Shown here in pieces: positions 11,468-24,953 of a stretch of 64,000 bases of DNA (within the stretch, counting starts at the first letter, position 1; each line of letters starts with the position of its first letter). The notes under the pieces are model-generated. The model was not told where the DNA came from. It did not search any database and was given only the letters and a program-made list of their open reading frames with translations. The translations under genes and the position numbers were made by a program. This DNA comes from Trochalopteron elliotii (taxonomy: Eukaryota; Chordata; Aves; Passeriformes; Leiothrichidae), in the NCBI GenBank assembly GCA_024734555.1, contig JANPWX010000653.1, positions 1,779,824-1,843,823 on the forward strand. Reading direction: 5' to 3'.

Positions 11468-14400
11468 GCAAAACATGCTCTGGGGCTATTTAAGTGAGCA
11501 GTGTTGGGATTTAGTGTTGGGCAAATTCTTACAGATATTCCTCCATCCCCCACCCTGCTTCCTGTGCAGGGCATGACTGAAGAGAGCATATTCTAGTTTC
11601 TCAATGTGGGTTTTAGGTTTAACACTGAATTACAAGAAGGTAAAACTGCCAACAGCCCACACCTCTGTTCGTTGACTGATAATAGAAACAAAGAAAGAAA
11701 TATTATGAGCAAACCTTTTTCAAGAAGTGCTTGTGTAACTTGTCTTGCAAAACTGTTTTGTATGTTTCCATGCATGTTCAAGATTTACACTGCCACAGTT
11801 TGGCTGTGTTAATCTTTAACTAGCCTACACAGCACATGGGTTGATCAGACAGGCAGCTCTTGGAGGGAAGAAGACAGAAAATACAGCCATAAGGAAGGAA
11901 AAATGTGTAGGAGTTCAGTTTACAAACCAGTGAAACCAACCCATGGGCTATAAATCAGGATGAAGTGAATGTGTCTTACTTCAAGAAGACCCCATGCATT
12001 GAAAAAATGAAGTCTGACTAAATTAATGAGACTGATTCAAACGTAATGGAGAAGATACTGGGTGCTGGTGTGACAGCAGAGCATTGCCAGGAGCAGTCTT
12101 TGTTAGATTTGTTTTATTGCAGACATGCTGGTTTGATTCTTGGCATCACTGAGCCAGGGATGTTCACACTAGGAAGCTGAACCCAAATCATCTTACATTT
12201 CTGGAGCTGTCTAAAGCTGGATACTTGGAGCCACCTCTGAAGCAAAGCAGCTGGTTTTTGTTTTTGCTTTGAATTATAGAAAGAAGACAGAGTGTCTGTG
12301 CTGCACTGAGCCCCATGCATGGGTGTACTAGCTTGGAATTCATGACAATTTTCAGCCACCAGGAGAAAGTGATGCTTAATATTGTGTGGGCATGGCAGCT
12401 CAGAGGGGTCCTGGTGATCACAAGTGCTCTGTGGCATTCTGGATGAGATTTTAAGCTTTCAAGGAGGATGGCATGAAAATACATGTAACACTCAGACTAC
12501 TCAGAGATCACTCATTATTGTAGGAAGGATACTGCCCTGCCATCAGAAGATTGTCAAGATTCAGTGTCTGCCAAATTCTGGCACTGTGTCATGCCCTCTG
12601 GACACTGTTTTATTATATCTCTACAAAGAGATGCAAAGAGACAGGAAAGTAAGGTCTGCCCTACATTCAAAAGAGAGCTTGTAATTCAAGCAACATATAG
12701 CAAGTCCTCAATACCAAATAGAATTTGTGAGTGGTACAGATGGATTTCCCAGACACTACCAGGCTGGTTTATTTGTGTACCACAGCTGTCAATAATGATG
12801 TGCAGTTGCTGCTGAACAGCACACACAGTGTAGGGTAAGTTCCAGAACTGTGGGGCAGGAGGTTGCAAAGCCAACATGCTGGGTCTGCTGTCACAGGTGA
12901 GTGTGTACAGAATTAGGAGAATGTGGGGTAAATGAAATTAGATTTTCATCCCCTCATCACCAAACCTGACCTCCAGTGACTCATCTTTGCACAGGAGCAG
13001 CAGGCTTTGCGTCTACAGGGATTGCTGCCTGCTTCTGCTCTTGGACCTTATCTGAGTGGGTCACAGAGTCTCCTAACATCCAGGAGCTTGCTCTAGGCTT
13101 GCCTAGCCATATCTCTGCTGCCACATGTGTATCCAATGCTCCTTTAGACACCAGAGTGAATGGACACATCTCCAGGAGCTCAGATAAGATGTTGCTACAA
13201 GAGCTGTAATATCAGAAGCTGCAGGACTTCAGGCGCTCTAGAAAACCTAAACCTTTTCTGGGGGCTTTCCTGATCCAAACTTGTTTTGATAAGCTAGGCA
13301 TCTTTGGCTGCAGCATCATTCAAGGTTACACATTTCAAGCAAATATCTGGTTTTCATTCAAAAAAAGAGTTCTAATGACCTTGAACTCAGGCTCTAAAAC
13401 ACTGTGAGCTGGGATGTTTTCAGAGCTCTCGTACCATTACAAGTGAGAATCATTTTAGGGCTCCCCTGAACACAAAAGCTTGGCAGACATAAGGAAATAG
13501 GCTTTGCTTCTAGGTCATCATATGTGAAATAGCAGGGTGAAGTTTATTGAAACAGATACAGATACAGCATTTGGATGCTGCTTTTTTCTAAATGCCCTCT
13601 TTTATTTTACACTATTATTAGGTACTGCCTCTGCCAATTTTATCTTACTGCGATCCTTTGTCTTTAAGGCAGATCAATTTTCATTCTATCAAAGACCTGG
13701 AGAAAGGGGGAAAGGTTTTATATGTCCTTTGTCCCTTTCATTTTCTTCTTAGTTTTATGGAATTTCTCCATATCAAAAATACAGTGGTATTTTGTCTGTC
13801 TTTGTGATTGAAATTACACAATGTTAAGAACTGTATATTCACTTAAGTTTTAATTTTCAAATAAGCAGTCTCTTCAAGTGACAGGAGTTTAGATGTAATT
13901 TTGTCCTTACTGTATATCTGATGGTCCAGTCCCCAAAGAATGTTGAATTAATAGGCTTCGTTCCTTATATAATGAAAGCCAGAAGAAAATAAATACATAT
14001 GAAGATGTTTACTCTTTGATATTCTGAGCTTTCTGAAGTTCTGAGTTTTTAAAATTCCCAGTGAATTCAATGGAAATTGCAAATGTAATAAACCAGATCA
14101 TTAATGACTAGGGATGAGTTTATGGCTATTAAATAAATTTGCTTTTGGCTGATGATAAAATTAATGGGGTTTTGGATGTATTAATAAAGAGATGAAAAAC
14201 TTACTTGAAAGGATGATTTCTAATGCTTTGACATTCCATTTCTATCTTATTCCTAAAATGTCTTCGGCCCATGAGCACTACAGACAAGTAAATACTGTAT
14301 AATTGTATTTACATTCCAGATAAATTTTAAAGGTCTACAAGGATGAACTTGATGATCAAGACAGAAAGCTGGGACTACGATCACTTTTCAGTTCTCCTGT

Positions 14401-17400
14401 CAACCACTTTTGATGAATCTCCTCACATAAATACCAGCACTTCCCCCACTGTTGGTGTTTTAGGAGGAGAATCAGCAGGTGGCTCAGAGAGCTCTAATGG
14501 GGATGATAAGGGCCAGGCTAGTTCTTAGGTACATATTGAAAACCAGCAGCTGATCACTTTAATCTACCCCCAGGACGTTATTTTGTCCACATGACACATG
14601 AGGGTGCAGGGGGTCACATTTTGTGCTTCTCAGGGTAGCACTACTGCCCTTCCTTGTCCTGGCTGTCCCTGACACGTGTGGGGACAGTCACTCATTCTGG
14701 TGACAGTGCAGAGAAGTGACAGCCCCGCTAACCCTTGGGGTGCTGGCTGCAGGGGGAGCTGCCTGGCTGGACACAATTCACTTCAAGTTTCCCAGCTCCT
14801 CTAATGCACTGGACTTCCCCTGAGGGCTGAGGTGCTGGTCTGAGGAGCCGTGCAGAGTGTGGTAATGAATCAGTTTGGATGATAATGAACCATGGAGTAT
14901 ATCTGACACTGCAAGGTAGAAAGCAGTTAAAACCCTGAGATAATACAATTTTACTTGTCTCCCTAAACATCAGCACATCTGACACGAACAAGGAGCAAAG
15001 CCACTGAATAAGGAAATGCCATCCTAACATCCCTTTTTCAGGGTAAAACTGACCTTTATCTCACCCAAACAAAAACATGTGTGGTGTTTTTCACAGCCCC
15101 CAAATGAGCATAATAGCTGCTGGCAGTGACTGTACTTTCATCATTATCAAGGGCCTTATGATTATGTGTGTTATTGGTTCCTGTTGAGATTGTTACAGTG
15201 AAAACCATTTGTGGAAAATTAAAATGAATAAAAGCTTAAAAATCTAGTATCATGTTTCACTGTTGTCTTCTAAGGAATGAATTTAAACTACCTATGTAGG
15301 GGAGAAAGCCAAGAGCCCTTGTGAGCAGGAACATCTCTTTGCATGGAGTGTTTACATCTAAAAAAGATGCTTTATCCTTCATAATTTACCCTGTTTGGGT
15401 CCAGGAGAGCTCAGACATTATTTAAGCATGGAGTGAGGAAAAAACTCTTCCACTGTGCTGGATTGAAGTGTGTGCACACATACAGGCCTGCCTGCAGAGT
15501 ATACTCACCCTCTGGCAGCCTTTGGCACAGATTAGAATAGTGCCTAGAAAATAGTGAACTAGGAAAAAAATCATAGGAGTGTCATTAGATGGGGATTAGT
15601 TGTCTGGACCACCTTTCCTGACTTTGGCCTTAATTAGTGTGAGCTGGTATGGAGATAAGTGAGATGAAGGACCAGCCTTGATCAGAGCAGCTCAAACCTG
15701 CATCATGGAGCCTGGAAAAGGCTCAGATCCTAGGAAGATGCAATGCCACCACTGAAATTTGTGTCAGTGCTAAAATTCCACAAGGGAGCACTGAAATCAA
15801 GAAGGTTCTTTACATTTTCTTCTTGTTCATGATAAATCAGAAGATGGCTTATGGGATGGCAGGACATTTAAGGAGGGTCTTTCTAGAAGCAAACTTGAGG
15901 AAGCCACAAAGTTAGAGAGACATTATTTTTATTTCTTCTAATTTTGACATCACTTGTCTCATGGAGGATGATGCCAGCTACATGTTCTTTTTCCTTGAAC
16001 CCTTGCATTACCGTTTCTAGCACTGTTAGAACGTTCTCCTGTGCCAAGCACACACCTGAGATATTTTTGAGGAGCCATTTCTCACAGTGCTCACAGTTTT
16101 ACCTCTCCATTTTCTCTGGCCTCCCTGGCTTGGGTCTTTGGGTTACTCAGGACAGCAGAGCCTGATCAGAGAAGGCAAGGTGGCTGAGATGGCACCTGAT
16201 AAGACTGGAGTGGTGCTGACTGGCTTGGAAAAGCATCCAGAAGATGCATTTGGGGTGATTTTTAGCTCAGCCTTTTGTTGATGGAGTTTGCTGCCTGAGG
16301 GCACAGTTCCACAGCCCTGGCAGTGCCAGCAGGAAGTCTGAGGCCCTGCTCTGAGTGCAGGATCTGCACAGTGAGGTTCCATACCACCACAAGCCTATCT
16401 TCTCTGTGCCTAACCTCTCCAGAAGGAGTTTAGCTGCTGGCTTGTTCTGTAATGTGTGTCAACATTGGTTATGCATCACAAGGTGTGCAGTGGTCATCAC
16501 GCCTTCTTCTGCTCTGTAGCTTCTATTCCTCTCTCCACATCCTGGTACTGGGGAGAATTTATTTTATCTGCCTTGCTGGGAGGTTCACAGTCCTGGTATG
16601 TGGTGACTGACACATCAGTTTATTTAGGCATGTTTAAATAAAAGATATCATGATCATAACTGTAAAAAATACAAGGCCAGCTACATGAGAGGGGCCATTT
16701 CTTAGTAAATCTTGCTCCCATTTGTGCTTATAGTTCAAAGATTTCTTCAGGCAAGTCTCAAGACATAAGTTATCAGTAGATAAAAGAAGGCTTATCTGCA
16801 GATTTAATTGCAGATAACAAAGTATGGGTAAAGCGAGTATTTTGCTACACAAGACCCAGTTAATACCTAGGAGAGATACCTCCAGCAGGATATGGCAAAA
16901 CAGTATGAAGAATTGTGAAACTTCTGCTTTACCAGAACTTTGGTTAACAGTGACCAAAATGAAGAAAAAGTAAGAAAGGAAAAAAAAAAAAAGAGGCACA
17001 GCCAAGTCAGGTGACAGAGAGATGACTCTACAGAACTACAGATCAAAACAAGGCAGCATAAATATGTAACATTAGCATCCACTTTCTAGAGCAGGCAGGA
17101 TGGTGCAGGGCTCTGCTGGTAGCTGTGAGACCTGCTGGTAGCCCTTGGACTCTCTTCTGCTGGGTGTGAGCACTTCTGGCATTTAGACAGAGGAAACTGG
17201 TCTATACTGGTTTTTGCAGCAGGGTGGTTTTTAGTATTAATACTGAAAAACACAAGTTTCAGCTACCACCTGAAATTTGGTGCCCTCCTCCTACAGGTCA
17301 CTGCAAATTGATAGGGCAGCTATTAACCCAAATTGCTTCCAAGGGAAACAGGGCAGGCATCTGAAAAAGAGAATCTGAGTTTCAGTCAACTGATTGGGAA

Positions 17401-18800
17401 GTGGGGCACACGGGGATTACAGGTGTTGCCAAAACTGCTCTGGAGGCTGAGTTGGCTTCTGATGAGCTCAGAAGCTGTGTCTGTGAGCCCTACATAAGTG
17501 AAGAACACCACATCATGTTCCCCAGTGAACTATAATGGTGTTTTTAATTTAGAGAGAAAATTCCTCTTTCTTGACAATTGCTACAGAAGAACAGGTAGTT
17601 TTTGGCCTTTTTCTCCCTGTTGCTTTTATGCAAGAACAAGCTTCAACTCCAATTTTTCCTTGAATAGATTTTGTGAGGCTGCAGGCTGACCCAAAAGCCC
17701 TCAGCAAGCAGAAGAAAAATGCTAGTGCCAACAGCTCTGCAATAGCCTGCGGCAGCTCAGCAGTGCACTGAGCAGCCAGAATATCAGAAGGGCAATTTGG
17801 GAGCCCATGGCTGCTCATCTCCACTGCCTAATTGGCAGAAAACTCTGTAATTGCTACAAGTCAACAACACCAAGAGTTCAACACAGAAATCAAACAGGGG
17901 GGCAAATTAAATGGACTGTACATAGCAGGTACATGCTTCTAGGAGAGCCAGAGGCTGTGCATCTCACAGCAAGTGAGCTGCAAAGCAAGTCCCTAACAAC
18001 ACATGCACAGAACCTCCAGCAGGAAAGGGACTGACCTCAGTGAAAATGCTGATGAGCAGGGAGTTTGGCAGGTGTTGAACTCATGGCACAGAAAACAAGC
18101 CTTACACAGTTGGGTTAAGAAGTGAGAAGCCTTTGCCTTCTTGTGTAAAGAATTTATGGACACACCTATCCCATGAGACCAGGCATACCTCCTTCCTGCT
18201 TAAAGAGAAATGTACCTCTCCAACTCCGCTGTATTTCCATGTGCAGGGACCAGGTTTTTAACTAACCTCAGGTAAACCTTGAGGAATGGCACTCAGTGAA
18301 ATGCATCCAGGAAACATCCAGGGTTTATTCTTTTTGATTCATGTAACCCATCTAAATGGCCTTCTGCCCAGACTCTCACACGTCCCCTCTGCTGCATCAT
18401 CTTGTCTCCCACTTCTCTGCAGACTTACAGAAGAGCAGCCAAAACATGAGGGCAGAGTGATTTCAAAGAAGCAGTGCCAGCCTGCCCTATAAATAATGCA
18501 TACAGATCTTTTGTAGTGGTGAATTTTGCTTCTGAATCATCAACTGTGTTATCTTTCCCATTCCTGTCTTCTGCTGCAGCCTTCCTGTAACCCTCCTAGA
18601 ATTAAAGTAATGTAAACAGCAGATTTGAAGTGTGGTTTTTATATGGGTTCAGCAACCTATCCATTGAATGGCTCTTTCTATCCACTGATTTCACAGATGA
18701 GCAGAACTCCTTATCCAGGGAACAGGCAGATGTGGAGCTGGTGCTCAGAGATGGCAGTAGAGAAAAGGCCTTGAATTATAACAGCACTGCAGTGCTTGGT

Positions 18801-18847
18801 GAGAAAGGATATTAAATACAGATCATGAGAAAGGACATTAAATACAG
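18801..18847. repeat. Direct repeat, period 26 bp, two copies
   Basis: GAGAAAGGATATTAAATACAG at 18801-18821 recurs at 18827-18847 with a single T-to-C difference. This is a recent local duplication. Confidence 0.7.
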
Positions 18848-20243
18848 TTTTTGTAAAGCAAACAAGACTGTATCCAAGACAAACCTGACCTTGACCATCC
18901 ATTTTACCACTTCAGGGGGAAAAACTTCAAAGGTTTCAGATACTGGTGAGACAGAAGTAGAAGTTCAAAGATCAAATCAGACATTTTCCTGTAAGTCAAA
19001 ATCTACTTAAAACTGATGGCTGACTTCAAGATAGCACACTATATCAGTACAGTGGTGTATGAGCAATTGGCTGAGATATATGTTTGTGCAGCTTTCTTAA
19101 AACAAATGCAAAAGTTTGAGATTTGCAAACTGAAGAGCTATTGACCCAATAATCTGTTTGTTTTGCTTGGGGAGACTCAGATCCTGCTGAAAGTGTCATT
19201 CCAGCCAGGAAAAGAAAAGTGATCACTTCAGGAGTTCAGATGTGGGGGTGAATACTGTACTTCCACGTCTGAAAAGTTGCCAGAGAGAAAGAAATAAATA
19301 TCATAAGGTCTGAACTGTGGCTCAGTGCATTTATAATTATACCAAGTGTGCTAATGGCTCTGAAGCAGGGACTAAGTGCATGACATAGCCCCCCATGTCT
19401 TCTGCAGGAAATCAAACTGATCCTAGAAGCAAAGGAGATAATACCATCAAAAATAATACCCTGCCAGCCTCCACCAGCTGAATGATATTTATATAAAGAT
19501 GCCTGCAGATCCAAAAGCACACAGAAGTACTTACTGTCATCCCCTTGTGTCCATCCGTTTGGTCTTGCTGGCTCTCTGAGGCTGAGCAGTGAGGTGAAAC
19601 AATGCACTTGGCTTCCCAAATGTCCACAGAGGTCACTGCTGGCCAAAGGGATACACTTTTTTCTTTTCTGACCACTTATTCTTCTTTGAGAGGCTGAACC
19701 TGGTTGTTGACCACACTTGCCTCAGAGGAACTGACACACCAAGATCTGAACTGAGCCTTACAGTTGTGCCTTAGGTGTCTGTAAGGCCCCATATTTTTGG
19801 ATGACAGTGTCATAAAATTAATTCAATTCTCAGACAGCAGTAGATGGAGTAGCTCTTAAAAGATGTGCCTTTTCTGCAATGGTAGTAAGTAGTGGGGAAG
19901 CACTGTAACAACCCAACCTATTAGCACATAAAATACTGTCCTTCCCGACCATCAATGGGGACAACTCCCTTTTCTAAAACTATAGAAGCTGGTCCCTTCT
20001 TTTTCTCAAGATATTGCAAAGCTCAGGGACAGAGATGCACAAGATTGCTGAGCTCTTCCTTTTCCTTTCTTCAGCTTTTGTACAGTCAGTGTTGCTCGTT
20101 CAGGGGACAGGATGGAGAGCCCAGAATGGCACTGACTGGCTGCTTCCACCCTGCTGGAAGTCTGACAGAATTTGGAGTACCCTCTTGCCTCCCCAACCTC
20201 CCAGTGCTGGGAGCACTGGCAGCATGGGGGCAATGCACCGGTG

Positions 20244-20288
20244 TATCCTTTCTTTTCTACCTTCCTTTTCTATCCTTTCTTTTCTACC
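20244..20288. repeat. Pyrimidine-rich direct repeat
   Basis: The 18-nt unit TATCCTTTCTTTTCTACC occurs at 20244-20261 and 20271-20288, separated by nine pyrimidine-rich bases. Confidence 0.7.
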
Positions 20289-23200
20289 TCAATGCCCCTG
20301 GATTTTAATAAGTTCCAGGCTGCCCCTCTTGTGTGGCTATCCCAGTTTAGCTGAAGCCTCTAAGACAGCACCATTTATACACAATGTGGTTGATGAGTCA
20401 TGCCCACTTAATGTCTTGAAGGACAGGACTCCACTTGTACCACTGCTGCTGTTCTGTTCCCCAGCAACAGCACAGGAATTTCAATCACTTCCACTGCCTC
20501 CTGGTATTTGGTTCTCTGAACACTGAGTTCTCCCCATCTATTCCAGGACCAGGTGGGTACCTGGGTTACTTGGATGCAGTTGCTTGCAGCACATTCCTCC
20601 ACTGGCATTTCTATTCCCCCTCAACCACAATGGATCATTAATGATCTGTAACTTGGATCATTAACTATTATTTATGCAGAAACTCAATATAACATTGTCA
20701 ATTTGAAAAATCATGTTCCCCAATGAAAACATAAGTTGCTGCTAAAGCTGAAAACATTGACCAAATTTTCTTTTTCAACTTCTTGATACCCTTGCCAGCA
20801 AGCTGAGCAAACCTATGCCATTTTCTTTCTGCACTTCCAGTTGTATTTTCCAGTCCTTACCACCACTGTTAGACTCTTTTTGGGCAGAAACAACAAAACC
20901 CAATAAAACCTAATTATTAGAACCCTATTTAAGATAAGCTTCCCTTTCTAATGACATAAACCTTCCTTATCACATTTAGCTGTGCTTTCCTCAGGCATTT
21001 TCTAGCACTGACTCTTTCAGCACAAAAGAATAAAGCTCCAAAGCACTGGGATTGAAAGCATGCCAACCTTTATTGACAAGGAAGCGCCAAGGCTTTGGAG
21101 AGCTGTGAAACAGAAGCCTATGGAGAAAGAGATACATTATGTATAAGAAGATATTCTAGAAAATACCCAAAGGGAAAAACGAGCCAGCCTTGAACAACTG
21201 TGACAGACTTCCAGCCTCAGCACTTACATTTCTGTTGAAATCTGGTGATGAGAGCTGATCAAGAAGCTGAAATCAATGAAAGACAAAGATTCACAGGTTC
21301 CACACAGTGACGAGCCTCTGTATAAAGTTAGATGACTCGGAAAAGGAAAGACAGGTAAAAGATTTGGTTGCCTATTTTCCATTAGAAATTTGTAAGAACG
21401 GGGTTTCAAACTCTGAGGCAAATTCAAACTTAAATGCAGTAAAAACTCAGGGGGCAATGTGAAATTGCACCAAGCTAACAAATGCATGGAAACAAAATAA
21501 TCAAGTGTTTCAGTCTGGTTCTCTACACAAATGTGGCAGCCAAAGAGCCAGCCGGCACAGGAAGGACTCAGAAGTCCAAATGTACTTAAGACACTGACAA
21601 AACAAATCACTCTAAAACAAAAAGAAACCAGAGCATGACTGACAACCAGATTTATACATTGACAGCCTCAAGCCCCTCTCACACAGTTGAAATTCTTGAG
21701 TGATCTTGCATGTGCTTTATTGTGGGGCAGTCACAGGTATCTATGCTTTGTCTGGAAGCTCCTAATATTTCAGATATCTGGTTCCACTAAGGAGCTTATT
21801 CCTTTACAGTTATCTTAAAATCATGGTGAAGGAATTGTTTCATAGTACAGGTTAATCCATTGCAGAAGACCACTCCCAGCATCCCAAAACAGAGCTTAAA
21901 ATGGCAATAGACTAGTCATGCTTTTCCAGAAAATAAAAAAAATAAATTGTTTATATTCTAGCTAAGCTGTGCAAATGTCAACATTTTAACTTACAATGAT
22001 ACAAAGAGCATTTGTTTCCCAAGAAAATGCATCAGCTTAACACAACTTAAATCCCACTGTGATCTGCCTAGACCCCTTTTGTCTGGTCAGTATTTTCAGT
22101 CCCCAGAAGAAGACCCTTTTAAGGACACCCTAAGGAATGCCCTCTCTGTCTATGAAATCTGCAGGCTGAGGAAGCTGTTGGTTTGTTCAACCCCTCTCCA
22201 CAACTTTCCCAGCCCCAGTTTCCAGCACTTCATGCCAGGTTTGACAGGAGTCAGCCTGAAGCCTTCCCACTTCCTCAGAGATTCCTGATGGATAGACCTG
22301 GGCTGCTGAATATAGCAGCACCTGCTTATATCTTCATTTATTGAAATTCATCTTCGAATGTTTCACCCCCAAAGTTCTTCAAGTTAAATGTCCAACTTGC
22401 TTTTCTAAATATCTGCTTGAAATATTTGTCCTCAAGGAATGGGCTGGAGCTCTTCTGTTTCCATCAACCTTGCCCAGCCAGAGTGTCACTTTTTCAGCAG
22501 GGCCTATTATTGTAAAGTCCCAAACAATTGTTTTGCAAATGCTGTTTCCAAAAATAGCATTTGAGTAGTTTGCACACTACGTTTCCATCCGGAGGAGATC
22601 TTTTCTCAGCAGTTCCAAACACGTGGATACATAATGGAAAATACTGTCATAGCTTGAGTAATGGCTCCATTGAACAGAGAGCAAAACTCACTAAGCAGTG
22701 AATCCCAAAGCATGCTGAGCCCTCAAGGTCCAAAATTCCAAAGCTGTTAAGCATGGATGTATGTTGTTTTAAGCAAGCTGCTGTTGTAGCACCTTGCAAG
22801 ATTTATTGTTTGTACTTTGGTAGCACATATTGATTCCTGGGATGTACAGAGCTGAAACAGTTGTTACAGAAAGAAGCTCTAGAGCATTAGATCTGGAGCA
22901 TTGTATCTTGGCTCACAGCTCCAGCCAGTTCATCCACTGAGTCTCTTTCCCTCTGCTCATCTGTAGGTATCCTTGCACATCTCTCCTGCCTTGCTTTCCA
23001 AGCAAAATTTCACAAAACATCTCAATATTGATTTGATTCTGAGATCACACCTCCAGCCCTTGAGCTCCACAGTCACTTCCTTAGGAAGTATTTGAGAAGC
23101 CATCTGTGTGTGTGAGCCCAGTATCTGATTTGCTTAATGAGGCACATCAAACTCACCCAAATCTACATCAAAATGTAATGAATGGCATGATGTAGAAGCA

Positions 23201-24930
23201 ACCTTTGATTCACCAGAGTAAATTAATCAGTAGCTGAACTCTGAGGAAGTTGGTGGAGTTCTCTGACTACAGGCTGCTGGGGTCTTTGCAGTAGGGCTCT
23301 TCATGTTTTATCTACTGAAACAATGAAAGGCAACTCATTAAAAACCTCAGCTCTCTGGAGTTATCAGATTTTCAAATTTAATACAATTTCTGCACTATTT
23401 CCTACTGTAATTTCCATCTAGCATGACTTGAAGCATGAAAATTGGCACAAAATTAAGAGAACCAATTTGGATGTATTAATTTAATCTTATGCTTTTTGTG
23501 CAAATCCCATGATTCCTTCTTCTGGACTGCTGGATTTGTCAGCACAAATAACCTGGAAGATTCTGTGACTGACCTTGAGGCTTTCACACCTTTTATCCCG
23601 TGTAATTTCATCACAGTGGTGGTACTGAGGTAACACAGTAGCAAACTGCATTTTAGATCTGCTCCTTCCTTGCAGGCAAAAAAACCACCAGGATTATGCT
23701 GGGATCATCCCAAATCCTGCAGTATGGCTGTCTCAAGGTGAAGGGGTCCTGTGAGCAATGAATGTCAGACAGTACAAGGCTGGGATTTTATTAAAGGCTG
23801 CTGGGAGACAGTTCGGGGCAGGGGAACACCATTCCTAAGTGGCCAAGCCCAAATGCCTCAGGCAAAAGTAAATTTGAGGTTCCCATTCCTACAGAATATG
23901 AACCTTTGTTCCCATTATCACTTGGCTCATAGACCCAGCAGAAAGGCAGAGGTGTTTCTGTACCTTTCTCTTTAGGAAGGATGGGCCCAAGGGCAGTTTT
24001 AGTGCTGAACACCCGGGGGAAGTGACAAGTCCAGAGAAGTGGCTCACCCTCCCAGGCTCCATGTGCCAGAACACTTTGCCAGGAGTTCCCCACAGAGCCA
24101 GTCAGTGACCCAGGCAGAAGGGCCTGGATGCTTTCTCCAGGCTGTCAGTGACTGGCAGAAGTATATGGGCATCCAGATGACCAACTGTGTGCCAGTCTCA
24201 GCCAGAAAACCTCACACTGGCTAATTGCAGACTGAATTTGATGATAAAGTTCCTGTCCTGATGTACATCAGCCATCAGGTGACCTTAAATGAATAAAATG
24301 TGGGTCTAAATGGCAACTGATTATAACAGGTTGCTTTGATTACATGGGGAAAAAAAGCTGGAACTTTGCCCTATTTGCAAAAGTTATCAGTGATGGATAG
24401 AGAATGAAGGGACACTGAACTGCCTTTGGTGTTGAGGAATGCCGGGACCAGCCTGACCAATCCTGAAGTTAAACATTCTGAGGATGTAAAGAACAAGGTT
24501 TCCTGACAGAAACTGGCACCAGTGAGGATGTAGCAGGCAAATCACTGATAAAGGAACCAACAAGTGATAGTACTGGTCATTTATCTAAAGCTGCTGAGCT
24601 AAAGGCTGCTGAGCTGACACAGCTGGCACAGAAACCAAGAGTCAATAATTTTATACTTTAAAATCCTACTTTGTAATGGCAGGGGCTTCTAACAAACCTT
24701 TTCTAAGAGCATTTATGAGATTCTCTCATGAGTGGAGATGCTCCTCAAGGCCAAGTGAAAGAGATTTGCCCACAGTTGTTGGTATGGGAGAGTAACATCC
24801 AGAGTCTACTTAATAATTATTTTACTGTCTTCAATATCATTGCGTCAATATTGCTTCAGAAAAGAGTGCACTATCCTAGTAACTGCAACAATCTATACTG
24901 TGCAGTAAATAACTCTGATTAGGGTCTTCT

Positions 24931-24953
24931 ATTCTTATGATTATCATAAGAAT
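24931..24953. repeat. Near-perfect palindrome, 11-bp arms
   Basis: ATTCTTATGAT at 24931-24941 and ATCATAAGAAT at 24943-24953 are separated by one T. It lies in very AT-rich sequence, so chance is plausible. Confidence 0.65.

Larger units (their letters stand above)
7760..20000. other. Gene-free intergenic DNA
   Basis: No recognisable coding exon, RNA gene or full mobile element. Contents I can name are short direct repeats at 7997-8042 and 18801-18847 and an inverted repeat at 11440-11467. An AT-rich block with many TAAT motifs lies at about 13900-14340. Confidence 0.55.
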